Shown here: one piece after another, positions 16,330-25,413 of the stretch | How the letters are laid out: each line of letters begins with the position of its first letter | Position numbering within the stretch: position 1 is the first letter of the stretch | Assembly (NCBI GenBank): GCA_045105475.1 | Contig: JBGCDP010000242.1 | Location: 1-64,000 of the forward strand | Source: WTJY01 sp045105475 | GTDB lineage: Bacteria; Chloroflexota; Anaerolineae; Promineifilales; Promineifilaceae | Direction of reading: 5' to 3' | DNA length: 64,000 nt | The notes under the pieces: model-generated | Databases searched by the model: none | What the model saw: the letters and a program-made list of their open reading frames with translations, nothing else | Told to the model about the DNA's origin: nothing | Translations under genes and position numbers: made by a program

Positions 16330-19263
16330 ATGTTAGACATCAAGCTCTTCAACGGATTTCAGGCTCGCTTAAACGACCAACCCCTCACACGATTTCGCAG
16401 TGCCAAAGCACGAGCGTTATTTGTCTACCTGCTGCAGGAATCAGACCGGCCGCATAATCGCGGCCGTCTGGCAGGGCTACTCTGGCCCGACTTCCCAGAT
16501 GGCACTGCACGGCGCAATCTGTCCCAAACCCTTAGCTCGTTACGAAAAACTCTTGATGAGAGTCAGTTCGACAACCCGTATATCGAAACAACGACACAGA
16601 CGGTGACCATCCATCGCAGCAAATTGGCCGATGGTGTTTTAGCCGTTGATACGCTAGCGTTTGAACGCTTAGCCCAGTCGGCCGATATCAAAAGTCTGCA
16701 ACAGGCGGCCGATCTATACACCGGCCCCTTTCTGGCCCAATTTCAGGGGGGCGACAGTGATCTATTCGAAAATTGGGCTACGGCCCAGCAGGAACGATTC
16801 CAGCAGCTTGCGCTTAATCTGTTTAGTAAATTGGCCGAACTGCTCGCTGAGCAAAACGAGATTGAATCCGCCATTAGTTTTGTCCGCCGCCAGTTAGCCA
16901 TTGCCCCTTGGCAAGAGTCCGCTCATCGTCAATTGATGCACCTGCTGGCTTTAGACGGCCGCCGCATTGAGGCACTGGGCCAATACGATACACTGTGCGA
17001 CGTGCTCATGGCGGAGTTAGGCGTCTCCCCGGCTCCTGAAACAAACGCTCTGTACGATCAAATATTAGCGGGTGAGCTTAAACCGATTGAGGCTGCTAGG
17101 GTTGAAATCACACCGGCACCCTCAATCCCCTTTCAGGCCCCTCCTCAGCCGCCTCATTTTGTCGGCCGCGAGCTAGAATTGGCTGAGGTCACCCAACTTG
17201 TAGCCCCTGACTCAAACCAGTCTGAAGGTCGCGCCCCCATCGCTTTAGTCGGGATGGGTGGCATCGGCAAAACCGCATTCGCAATCCATCAGGCCCATCG
17301 GCTCAAAGAGCAATTTTCAGACGGCGTACTGTGGGGGAACACCATGACGAGCGGTCCGGCCGCTATTTTAGACCTGTGGGCCAAAGCATATGGCTATGAC
17401 TATAGTGGTCTGGGTGATTTGGAAAGCAAAGCGTCAGCCGTGCGCAGCCTGCTCGCCAACAAGCAAGCGCTCATTGTGCTCGACAATGTTGAAGACGTGG
17501 CCCAGGTTCGGCCGCTATTGCCCAACAGCCCGACCTGTTCAGTGCTACTCACGACCCGAAACCTCGACATCGCCTCCGCGCTCAATGCCCGGCCGGTTGC
17601 GCTTCAAGAACTGACGGCCGAAAACAGTCAACAGCTGATGGTCAAAATCTTAGGCGAAGATCGCATCTTTAACATGACAGGAGGCGCAGCAGCAACACAG
17701 CGCATTGGCGAATTGCTGCACCATCTGCCCCTAGCGGTCGAAATCGTCGCCCAACGTCTAAAGTCACGCATTCAAATGCCAATTGCGGCTATGGCTCTGA
17801 GATTAGAAGATACCCAACAACGGTTGGGTTTAGAAATAAGTGATCAAGCCGTCCGCGCTTCATTTGAAATCAGTTGGGATGGCCTACCACCAATGGCGCA
17901 ACAGGTTTTTCGTGGGATGGGGATTTTTGGCGGCCGCAGTTTTTCAGCCGAAGCATTAGCCGCTTCGCTCGACCTTGATCTGTTTGAGACAGAGGACCAG
18001 CTTTACAGTTTAACCGCCCTATCGCTGGTCACCGCAGATGGCAAAGTGCGTCGCCGACAGCATCCGCTACTGGCTGATTTCGCCCTAGAGCAGTTGCAAA
18101 CAGTTGATACTGAACCGATTTTTAGCCGTTTCTTTGATTATGCCACTCAGTTTGCCAACAATAACAAAAATGACTACGAGAAGTTAAGCGCAGAATGGGA
18201 AAACCTGGCGGCCGCAATTCAGGCAGCAAGCCAGCAGAAAAAGTGGCAAACAGTGCTTGACCTAATGCAAGCACTCAGCAAACCATGGCTTTCCTATTCT
18301 CGCTTTTATGATGCACAGCTGGGGTATCAAGCGGCGGAGGAAGCGGCAAAGCAGCTAGACGCAAAGCTCGCCTTCGCAGACGTCTGCTTAAATTCGGCCG
18401 AAGTTGAAATAGAACTATCGAATTACAATAAAGCATGGGGCCAGCTGCACGCCGCCTATGAAATTTTTGCATCGGAAGAAGATGACTTTCAAATTGCTCA
18501 GGTTAAATATCATCAGGGTGTCGTTCTGCTTGAGCAAGGTGAATTTGAAAAAGCCCAGCACCATCTAAAGGAAAGTGATCAGCTACTTTCACAGCTAGAT
18601 AAACCGAGAGAACACGGCCGCACCAGAAGCTTATTAGGCTGGCTGTACTTTGAAGCAGAAGAAAACCTTCTGCAAGCAAAAGAGATGGCCCTCAACAGCC
18701 TCAGTATTCTCAATGATCTTAAGGAAGATGAAACATTGATTTCATCTTTTCGGCTGTTGGCATTTATTGCCATTCGCGAAGAAGCACTTACCGAAGCTGA
18801 GGATTGGTCGCAAAAGGCCTTAGAGCTTGGGAAGAAGCTAAACAACTTGGCAGAAATAGGGGCAACCTATTATTTACTGGTAGCTATTGAACGCAAAAAT
18901 AACCGTCTTGAGCAAGCGAAAATTTATGTAGACGAAGGACTGTCCATTTTTAAAAAGCTGGGTAATAAACGGCTACAAGGGCTGCTACTGCAAGAACAAG
19001 CTGCAAACTATTGTAGTGAGCAGGATTTTGAGCAAGGAAAAAAATGCATCAAAAAATCGATCGCGCTCTTTCATCAAATCGAGGATCGTCTTAACTATGC
19101 ATACAGCCTACGCACCCTGGGAGCTATTCACAACGAGCTTAATGAACCATCTTTACGCAATGATGCTTGGACTGAAGCCTATCAAATTGCAACCCACATC
19201 AATCACCCAAATCTTAAAAATCAAATGGCCACCATGCTTAAGGATGTTGGGCTAGGAGTCTAA
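16330..19263 (+). CDS. SARP/AfsR-like regulator: BTAD + NB-ARC STAND ATPase + TPR
   Basis: This 977-aa regulator is built like AfsR. Residues 1-95 are an OmpR-type winged helix (FRSAKARALFVYLL, RRNLSQTLSSLRK). Residues 105-250 form the bacterial transcriptional activation domain (FLAQFQGGDSDLFENW, ALGQYDTLCDVL). The STAND NTPase has P-loop GMGGIGKT at 308-315 and Walker B LIVLDN at 381-386. TPR repeats run from about 620 to the end (QVKYHQGVVLLEQGEFEKAQ). It likely activates transcription from direct repeats after an ATP-dependent switch; such repeats lie upstream of its own start. The stop is 9 bases from that of the convergent HEAGH-protein gene. Targets are unknown. Confidence 0.9.
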   Translation: MLDIKLFNGFQARLNDQPLTRFRSAKARALFVYLLQESDRPHNRGRLAGLLWPDFPDGTARRNLSQTLSSLRKTLDESQFDNPYIETTTQTVTIHRSKLADGVLAVDTLAFERLAQSADIKSLQQAADLYTGPFLAQFQGGDSDLFENWATAQQERFQQLALNLFSKLAELLAEQNEIESAISFVRRQLAIAPWQESAHRQLMHLLALDGRRIEALGQYDTLCDVLMAELGVSPAPETNALYDQILAGELKPIEAARVEITPAPSIPFQAPPQPPHFVGRELELAEVTQLVAPDSNQSEGRAPIALVGMGGIGKTAFAIHQAHRLKEQFSDGVLWGNTMTSGPAAILDLWAKAYGYDYSGLGDLESKASAVRSLLANKQALIVLDNVEDVAQVRPLLPNSPTCSVLLTTRNLDIASALNARPVALQELTAENSQQLMVKILGEDRIFNMTGGAAATQRIGELLHHLPLAVEIVAQRLKSRIQMPIAAMALRLEDTQQRLGLEISDQAVRASFEISWDGLPPMAQQVFRGMGIFGGRSFSAEALAASLDLDLFETEDQLYSLTALSLVTADGKVRRRQHPLLADFALEQLQTVDTEPIFSRFFDYATQFANNNKNDYEKLSAEWENLAAAIQAASQQKKWQTVLDLMQALSKPWLSYSRFYDAQLGYQAAEEAAKQLDAKLAFADVCLNSAEVEIELSNYNKAWGQLHAAYEIFASEEDDFQIAQVKYHQGVVLLEQGEFEKAQHHLKESDQLLSQLDKPREHGRTRSLLGWLYFEAEENLLQAKEMALNSLSILNDLKEDETLISSFRLLAFIAIREEALTEAEDWSQKALELGKKLNNLAEIGATYYLLVAIERKNNRLEQAKIYVDEGLSIFKKLGNKRLQGLLLQEQAANYCSEQDFEQGKKCIKKSIALFHQIEDRLNYAYSLRTLGAIHNELNEPSLRNDAWTEAYQIATHINHPNLKNQMATMLKDVGLGV

Positions 19264-19272
19264 ACTTAGCTT

Positions 19273-20937
19273 TTACGGCCATCCACCCAATCCTCCAGTT
19301 CGCGGTCCCTCGTCCTCCCAACCGGAGGTCATAATCAATTTTGCTAGATCTTTATCGCTCCCAATCGCATCAACATTCTCAGAAAGCATTTTTATCACTT
19401 GGCTCGAATTATTGCTGGCCGCAAGTGCCTCGAATGAAAATGACTCGGTATATTGATTAGACGCTTCAATTCGTTCTTGGGATTCTTTTAAATATTGTAG
19501 GAACAGTTTTTCAGCTATCGCTTCGGGACCATCTTGTCCAGACAAATCTAGCTGGCTCCAAGCACCAGGCTGCGGCCGAAAATCGAGCTCGTTCAATGTT
19601 TGGAGGATGAGTTTGATGGCTACATCCAAAACAATAAGAATCTCTTCCCCTGTTCGCTCAACCCCATCGACTTCATATGTTGCATTCGCCAAAACCATCC
19701 CAAGGTCATCGTCAGCATATGAAACTCCGCCCCGCTCGTTAAACCACTGAGGCCAGTTGCGCTTAACAACTTTGCCCCATAAATTAACTAATTCATCAGC
19801 GACATCCCCTACCCAGTCAGGCCAGCCAAAATGGGAGTTTCCATCTTCATCGAGGCATTCAGAAATCCGAAGCATTACAAGGTTTTGCAAAAGCGGCCGC
19901 AATACAGGGATTGGATGATGGCCGTCAGAGGTATGAATTTCTTCCATGCGATCAGAGGCCATCAACTGTTGAAAACCAACCGCAAATACCGGTCCATCAA
20001 CTAAAGCCCCGTAAACGTCGCAGAAAATCTCGATCAGCCATTCAGCCGCCCATTGGTTTTCGGCCGCGTTAAATCCCTCCGCTTCAAGCCATATTGGCAA
20101 TTTCAAATGAAGATGGCTGCCTAAGCGAGCACAACGTTTACCTTCAAATGTCTGTTGTAAATGATGCGGGATAATGCCTGACTGAAATACAAGATGGCCT
20201 GCTTCATGACTTAAAGCCAAAAAATCAGCCGATAGATCTAATACATACTCATCATTGCCTGTTTCAATGTCATCCACATAAGCGGAAAGCGGCAAGCCAA
20301 TCAACAGAGCATCGACATACGGTAATAAACGCACCTTAATCATATCATTTGGGAAAATCATGATACTGGTATTTTCAAATTGAAAATCTAAAAAGCTGCC
20401 GTCACCGTTGGGGCGCAGCGTATGTTCGGCCAAGATAGTTGCGAGTAATTGAGGAGCACTTAGGTTATATAATTGCTGCCCCATTTCTGAGTGAACAAAA
20501 AAGGATTGTTGCAGTCGCAAGATATCGATTTGCACTTGGCGCAGCAGCACATGAAGCACGCTATCGGCCGAAGTTTCAGGGTTCTCAAATAAATTCTTTT
20601 CACGATTGAGCTGCTCCAAAGCTTCTCGAAGTTCAACATCTTCAAACCGATCATTGAATTCATCGTCTAGGTTTACATCGAAATACCCTTCATAAAAAAA
20701 GTAAAACAAGGTATCTGCAAAATGAGCCAAATCAAAAATCGCATTTCTTACCAGCTCATGCGGTTGAGACAATTCAGCTCTCACTTCAAAATCATCAGGT
20801 GCAACAGATTCATCTTGATCCAGGTCCGGGTCACGCCCTCCTAAATCAAAGGCTCCAATCCCATCAATGATCATTTCACTCAGTGTCATCCAACGTTTTA
20901 GCCAATATTGCTTGGGGTCTAAAAATACGTGTGCCAT
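19273..20937 (-). CDS. Putative gluzincin-type metallopeptidase (HEAGH), uncharacterised
   Basis: This 554-aa cytoplasmic-looking protein has a zinc motif SHEAGHLVF (H244-E-A-G-H248) followed 55-59 residues later by EIFCDVYG (E303), the spacing and form of the third ligand in gluzincin peptidases. No signal peptide or membrane segment was seen. The rest is acidic and unfamiliar; the end is Gly-rich (RTGGLGGWP). ATG 20937 was preferred to a TTG five codons earlier because AGAGGA sits immediately upstream. It converges with the SARP-STAND gene and precedes the C39-like gene in the same direction after a 133-bp gap. Peptidase activity is inferred from the motif only. Confidence 0.6.
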   Translation of the reverse strand: MAHVFLDPKQYWLKRWMTLSEMIIDGIGAFDLGGRDPDLDQDESVAPDDFEVRAELSQPHELVRNAIFDLAHFADTLFYFFYEGYFDVNLDDEFNDRFEDVELREALEQLNREKNLFENPETSADSVLHVLLRQVQIDILRLQQSFFVHSEMGQQLYNLSAPQLLATILAEHTLRPNGDGSFLDFQFENTSIMIFPNDMIKVRLLPYVDALLIGLPLSAYVDDIETGNDEYVLDLSADFLALSHEAGHLVFQSGIIPHHLQQTFEGKRCARLGSHLHLKLPIWLEAEGFNAAENQWAAEWLIEIFCDVYGALVDGPVFAVGFQQLMASDRMEEIHTSDGHHPIPVLRPLLQNLVMLRISECLDEDGNSHFGWPDWVGDVADELVNLWGKVVKRNWPQWFNERGGVSYADDDLGMVLANATYEVDGVERTGEEILIVLDVAIKLILQTLNELDFRPQPGAWSQLDLSGQDGPEAIAEKLFLQYLKESQERIEASNQYTESFSFEALAASNNSSQVIKMLSENVDAIGSDKDLAKLIMTSGWEDEGPRTGGLGGWP

Positions 20938-21070
20938 TTTTCCTCTGCTCAATTATTTGCATAAACTGATAAAAGTAAGCTTGTTTGATTATAACCGATG
21001 CAAAAGATCAGAGTAGGCAAAAAAGGGGACACAGTGGGGACAAAAAATTTGGGCAGTTATTGAATAGCAG

Positions 21071-22402
21071 CTAGCCGCTATTCAACGCATCTTTACTCGC
21101 CTGATGGCTTGGGTTCCACCACAAAGCCTGCCTAAACGCATCTTGGGCTTCTGCTTCCTCACCCAAAGCTCGATGAGCGATCCCTTTCCAATAGTAAACC
21201 TCTTCCCCTGGCCCGCCTGATTCAATTGTAGCGTCAGCCAAAGCAATCACATCCTCATAGCGCTCAACGGCCACATATGCTTCAAAAACCCCAAAGCTGT
21301 ACCAAAACATACGCCATGGCAAACCGATCGTGCGGGCTTGATCGTAAGCCTGCGCAGCCTGCTCCGGCCGCCCATCAACCAGCAATAAATCTCCCATCGT
21401 GTGCCACACAAATGGATTATCTCCCTCAGTTTGCAAACGCTCTGTGTAATCAGCTAAAGCATTAGCCTGATTAACTTCAGGATTTAAATCTTCTCCGATA
21501 ATCGCATCAATCAACGGTCCATCTTCCGGCTTGTAGATCAAAATATAAATGTTGTCAAAAACCAGCCAATGGTCAACAAATCGATCATTATCAATGCGGA
21601 TGCCAGCATAAGGAGAGTCGACTCCCTCTGAAACATAAGAGTCCGACACAATCCATTCGGCTGTTTGATCATCATAGCCAACTAAAAACCGAAAGTGCCC
21701 CATCCCATCATCCACATCTTCCTCAAGCCAGGTTTGCAACATCACCGGAAAGTTATTACTCAGCAATAAACGCATTGTCTCAGGAGACCCGTTAATTAGA
21801 GGTGTAACAATTAGATCCGGAAAGCGACTCTCTACGTAGGAAACAATTTCATCAACGCGAACGTTCTTGTCACTTTCGTTTGGCTTTAACACTTCGGCCG
21901 TTTCTGCTTGCGTCACCCCTTTGCCTAAATAGCTTAGATATGTCGCGATTGTTGCTGGACCGCAGTTGTTCCAAGTTTGCCAATTGTGTCGATATCCCGT
22001 TAGGTTCACAAATGCTTCTTCTGGAGAATAAATTGGCGTGGGAGTAATCGTATGCGTTGCAGTTGGTGGCAATGTTGGCTCAGCAGTAGGCTGAAGGGTC
22101 GGCTCAGAAACAATATTTGATTCTTCTGTACTGGTTGGGACCGGTGTGGCTTGGCTAATTGGCTCAGGGGAAACCACGGGTGTACTCGTGGCTAGGTCCG
22201 CCATAAATGCAGCTGTATCGACAGTTGCTTCTGGCACAAATGTTGGCACTATCACAGTCGGTTTCGGCCGCAAACTCGCTATTTCAACTTGGGCTCGACG
22301 CGTTAAACCAGCAACTGATCCATACTTATAGACACCAAAACTTAAGACGGAGAAAGATAAGGCAAAAACGCCAAGCAGTAAGGTTATTAAAAGTTTTTTC
22401 AT
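21071..22402 (-). CDS. Membrane-anchored C39-like peptidase domain protein with TPR
   Basis: This 443-aa protein has an N-terminal signal anchor (about 3-25), then a long Thr-Pro-rich linker (about 50-125). A papain-like C39_2 domain follows with the cysteine motif WNNCGPATIATYLS (C147) and a histidine in GMGHFRFLVGYDD (H236), and TPR-like repeats finish the chain (AEAQDAFRQALWWNPSHQA). The catalytic Cys and His are both present, so it may be an extracellular cysteine protease or amidase displayed on a stalk. ATG 22402 with a GGGGAAT ribosome-like stretch was chosen over a TTG three codons upstream. Its start lies 35 bases from the divergent deacetylase-family gene. Confidence 0.82.
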   Translation of the reverse strand: MKKLLITLLLGVFALSFSVLSFGVYKYGSVAGLTRRAQVEIASLRPKPTVIVPTFVPEATVDTAAFMADLATSTPVVSPEPISQATPVPTSTEESNIVSEPTLQPTAEPTLPPTATHTITPTPIYSPEEAFVNLTGYRHNWQTWNNCGPATIATYLSYLGKGVTQAETAEVLKPNESDKNVRVDEIVSYVESRFPDLIVTPLINGSPETMRLLLSNNFPVMLQTWLEEDVDDGMGHFRFLVGYDDQTAEWIVSDSYVSEGVDSPYAGIRIDNDRFVDHWLVFDNIYILIYKPEDGPLIDAIIGEDLNPEVNQANALADYTERLQTEGDNPFVWHTMGDLLLVDGRPEQAAQAYDQARTIGLPWRMFWYSFGVFEAYVAVERYEDVIALADATIESGGPGEEVYYWKGIAHRALGEEAEAQDAFRQALWWNPSHQASKDALNSG

Positions 22403-22437
22403 ATTCCCCAAATTTCGTATTCAGATATACTTATTGC

Positions 22438-23343
22438 GTGAAATTCTTTTTCTATGCGCATCATTCATTTCCTCTTCCAAGACATCACCGCTTCCCGCTT
22501 GAAAAGTATACCTTGCTCCAATCGATGGTTGCAGACTCTAAAATCTTTCTTAGTGAAGATATTATCGCTGCACCAGAAGCAACTGATTCACAATTAAGGC
22601 TGTCGCATTCGGCTGAATATATTGGTCAGATTAGAGATGGCACATTACCAAAAAAACTAGAAAGAGAAATGGGCCTGCCATGGTCGGCCGAATTGGCAAA
22701 ACGTGTCAGACATACCGTGGGTGCAACAATTCTAGCCGGTCGCACAGCATTAGAAGAAGGCATCGCATGCACAGGTGGTGGCGGAACGCATCATGCCCAA
22801 TGGGATCGTCCACAAGGATATTGTGTCTTTAATGACATCATTGTGTGCAGTCGGGTTTTACAACAAGCGCGTTTAGCATCTAACATTCTCGTTATCGATT
22901 GTGATGTACATCAGGGCAATGGGACGGCTCTAATCGCGGCCGAAGACCCTTCCATATTTACTTTTTCAATCCACTGCGAAAAGAATTTCCCTGCTCGCAA
23001 AGCCCAAAGCGATTTAGATATTGGGCTTCCAATTGATACAAGGGATCAACTATATTTGCAGGCATTAAAATCCGGTTTGGAAAAAACTCTTGAGACCTTT
23101 ACCCCCGATCTTGTTATCTATTTGGCTGGAGCAGATCCATTTGTTGGCGACCGATTAGGAAAGCTCGCCTTAAGCAAAGCCGGACTTCAACAACGAGATG
23201 AATATGTGCTAAATCTGTGCAAAAGCAATCGATGGCCAGCCGTCGTCACGCTGGCAGGCGGATACGGCCGGAATATTCAAGACACAGTTGACATTTACTA
23301 TCAGACCGTGAATATTGCGAAAACGGTGCAAGCTAAATATTAA
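22438..23343 (+). CDS. Histone deacetylase-family hydrolase (acetylpolyamine amidohydrolase/AcuC type)
   Basis: This 301-aa zinc amidohydrolase belongs to the bacterial class of the HDAC superfamily. Motifs: GGGGTHHAQW (paired catalytic histidines), VIDCDVHQGNGT (zinc Asp and His), AGADPFVGDRLG (second zinc Asp) and LAGGYGRN (transition-state Tyr). The chosen start is GTG 22438 (VKFFFYAHH), where the family's first strand begins; the frame stays open upstream but those codons overlap the divergent gene. It removes acetyl groups from lysines, polyamines or other amides; the substrate is not evident. Confidence 0.9.
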   Translation: MKFFFYAHHSFPLPRHHRFPLEKYTLLQSMVADSKIFLSEDIIAAPEATDSQLRLSHSAEYIGQIRDGTLPKKLEREMGLPWSAELAKRVRHTVGATILAGRTALEEGIACTGGGGTHHAQWDRPQGYCVFNDIIVCSRVLQQARLASNILVIDCDVHQGNGTALIAAEDPSIFTFSIHCEKNFPARKAQSDLDIGLPIDTRDQLYLQALKSGLEKTLETFTPDLVIYLAGADPFVGDRLGKLALSKAGLQQRDEYVLNLCKSNRWPAVVTLAGGYGRNIQDTVDIYYQTVNIAKTVQAKY

Positions 23344-23643
23344 GGAATTCAAAGTTTAATTAGGTTGATTCTGGGCTGTAATGAAAATCTACACGCTTTA
23401 TTAGCTTCACTTTAAGTAGAGTAACTAACTTATTGATCAGTTGTTATCTATTGTGATTCGGAAGCCATCAAAAGTGCTAGCCCAAGAATCATCTAGGATT
23501 TGCTATCCAGTATCTGCTACACATATAAAAAAATAAATATCTAACCCTTCTGCCGTTATCACCCAAACGAACAATCGTTGGTATAGCGAAAGATGAGCTA
23601 ACGAACGATTTAACAGGGTTATCCAAAATCGTCTAACACTAAA
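23344..23643. other. Intergenic region before hybrid signalling gene
   Basis: These 300 A+T-rich bases hold no convincing frame, hairpin terminator or promoter pair that I can support. Confidence 0.4.
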
Positions 23644-25143
23644 ATGAATTACGTCAGTCAGGTACTTATCGTCGATGACCAAGCGCTCATGCGCAATCAC
23701 ATGTATCGTCTTCTGAAAGAAGAAGGTTACGACCTGCATTTTGCTGATAATGGAATCGAAGCTTTAGACAAAATCTTTAAGCTAAAACCTGATCTCGTCT
23801 TGCTCGATGTTAGAATGCCAGGTATGAACGGGTTTGATGTATGCCGCAAGGTTCGAGCCAACCCACCTACTGCAGATATTCCCATTATTATGGTGACCGC
23901 ATTTGATGACCGGGCCGCACGCTTGCGTGGCATAGAGGCGGGTGCAGACGACTTTATTCCAAAACCCTACGACACACTTGAATTACAAGCGCGAGTTCGC
24001 ACCATTACCCGCTTAAATCGATATCGAAGATTACTAGATGAAAAAGCAAAATTTCAGCTAGTTGCTGATCTTTCCGAAAATGGATATCTGCTCGTAACCG
24101 AAGAAGGTCAATGCACGTTCGCCAACCATCAAGCACGGCTTTATATGGGGCTTACAGTCGACATGGACGCCCATATCGAAGAGTCATTCTTGGACGTTGT
24201 TCATGAAAAATATCTTCTTGAATCAAATAAAGCTTGGCAAAATTGGCCTGAATGGCCCGAAGATGGGGAGACTCGCTACTTACTCCGGCCAGAAACAAAT
24301 GAAAAACCACCCCTTTGGTTACAGGTTGAAACGTTAGACAGACTTGTATCAGAAGAGCAGATGGTTTGGATGGTCAGTCTGAAAGATGTCACCAGCCAAA
24401 TTATGGCACGCCAAGACATGTGGAAGTTCCAGAGAGCCATCCATCACAAGATGCGTACACCACTTATCGGCATGTATAGTGGCATCCAATTCTTGGCAGA
24501 TTTTAAAAGTGAACTGCCGGAAAAAGAGGTTCAAGAGCTACTTGATACCGCGATGCGACATGGTGACCGCTTAAAAGATGCAATTGAAGATGTGTTGCAA
24601 TATGTGGACTCTCCAAACATCACACAAATAGGTGATACGTTTGCTTTGGAAGAGCTTCCAACGTTAGCAAATGAAATTGGTTCAGCGCTTGATGTCACAA
24701 ATATCAATGTGGCCCATATCAATGGAGCAGGGCCGGCCGAGCTTTCCCTATCAAAGAAATCACTCGAAGTTATTTTAGGCGAACTCATAGACAACTCGCG
24801 CAAATTCCACCCGGATAACGATCCAACCATCGAAATTGATGCGACTCTACTCGAAGACGATAACCAAATCAAGCTTACAGTGAAGGACAATGGCGCCAAT
24901 GTCGCACCGGAAGAACTCAGATATATTTGCCAGCCTTATTATCAATCGGAAAGCCGCTTTACTGGCGAAGTTGAAGGCATTGGATTAGGTTTAGCGACCG
25001 TTGCCACCGTTTTATGGAGCATTGGCGGCACTTTTGATGTGAAAAATCGCCAAGATGGACAAGACGGATTGCAGGCAAGTATGCTCATACCGCTGGCGCA
25101 ACACTCACCTCTCATACCGTCAGACCCAAATATAGAAGGCTAA
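23644..25143 (+). CDS. Response regulator-histidine kinase hybrid
   Basis: This 499-aa soluble signalling protein begins with a receiver domain (1-125): acidic pocket D11/D12, phosphoacceptor D55, T85 and K107. A PAS-like middle covers about 140-250. The kinase core follows: HHKMRTPL with phosphorylatable H268, N box GELIDNSRKFHPDND, G1 box VKDNGANV and G2 box GIGLGLATV. There is no membrane segment, so it probably takes its phosphate from, or gives it to, partner proteins. The receiver-first order is common in cyanobacterial and Chloroflexota hybrids. It is monocistronic with a strong terminator just downstream. Confidence 0.93.
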   Translation: MNYVSQVLIVDDQALMRNHMYRLLKEEGYDLHFADNGIEALDKIFKLKPDLVLLDVRMPGMNGFDVCRKVRANPPTADIPIIMVTAFDDRAARLRGIEAGADDFIPKPYDTLELQARVRTITRLNRYRRLLDEKAKFQLVADLSENGYLLVTEEGQCTFANHQARLYMGLTVDMDAHIEESFLDVVHEKYLLESNKAWQNWPEWPEDGETRYLLRPETNEKPPLWLQVETLDRLVSEEQMVWMVSLKDVTSQIMARQDMWKFQRAIHHKMRTPLIGMYSGIQFLADFKSELPEKEVQELLDTAMRHGDRLKDAIEDVLQYVDSPNITQIGDTFALEELPTLANEIGSALDVTNINVAHINGAGPAELSLSKKSLEVILGELIDNSRKFHPDNDPTIEIDATLLEDDNQIKLTVKDNGANVAPEELRYICQPYYQSESRFTGEVEGIGLGLATVATVLWSIGGTFDVKNRQDGQDGLQASMLIPLAQHSPLIPSDPNIEG

Positions 25144-25160
25144 AAATCTGCTGAATTCTA

Positions 25161-25202
25161 AAAGGCTGTTCAAGATGTTTGACTTGAACAGCCTTTTTTT
25201 TG
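25161..25202 (+). terminator. Intrinsic terminator after the hybrid kinase gene
   Basis: Arms aaaggctgttcaag and cttgaacagccttt form a 14-bp stem followed by eight or more T on the plus strand. Confidence 0.92.
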
Positions 25203-25255
25203 CTTACTAATAAAGCGCTAGCCATAATGGTTGGCAGATTATTTCGCGTCACCAT

Positions 25256-25285
25256 ATGACACCTGCCTGCTAAGAGAGGTATAAT
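25256..25285 (+). promoter_or_regulatory. Candidate promoter of aroA
   Basis: ATGACA (25256-25261, 5 of 6 to consensus), an 18-base spacer and a perfect TATAAT (25280-25285) lie between the upstream terminator and aroA. The leader would be about 120 bases. Confidence 0.5.
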
Positions 25286-25413
25286 TCGCGCACCCTCTTA
25301 CTTCTCATTTTCCAAAAAATTTATACTCGATAATTTTTAATTATTTCATCGGCCTTCAAATTGCTTTGAAATATCAATAAGAGTTGTCGCATCACATAAA
25401 CAAGCGTTTTATC

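Noticed and set aside
13223..22402. Whole STAND/peptidase stretch as a defence island
   Set aside because: No nuclease, toxin, TIR or other effector domain and no integrase was found; the gene types also fit ordinary regulation, so no defence claim is made.
22207..22437. Upstream extension of the histone-deacetylase-family frame
   Set aside because: It would overlap the divergent protease/TPR gene by almost 200 bases; the family's first strand starts at GTG 22438.
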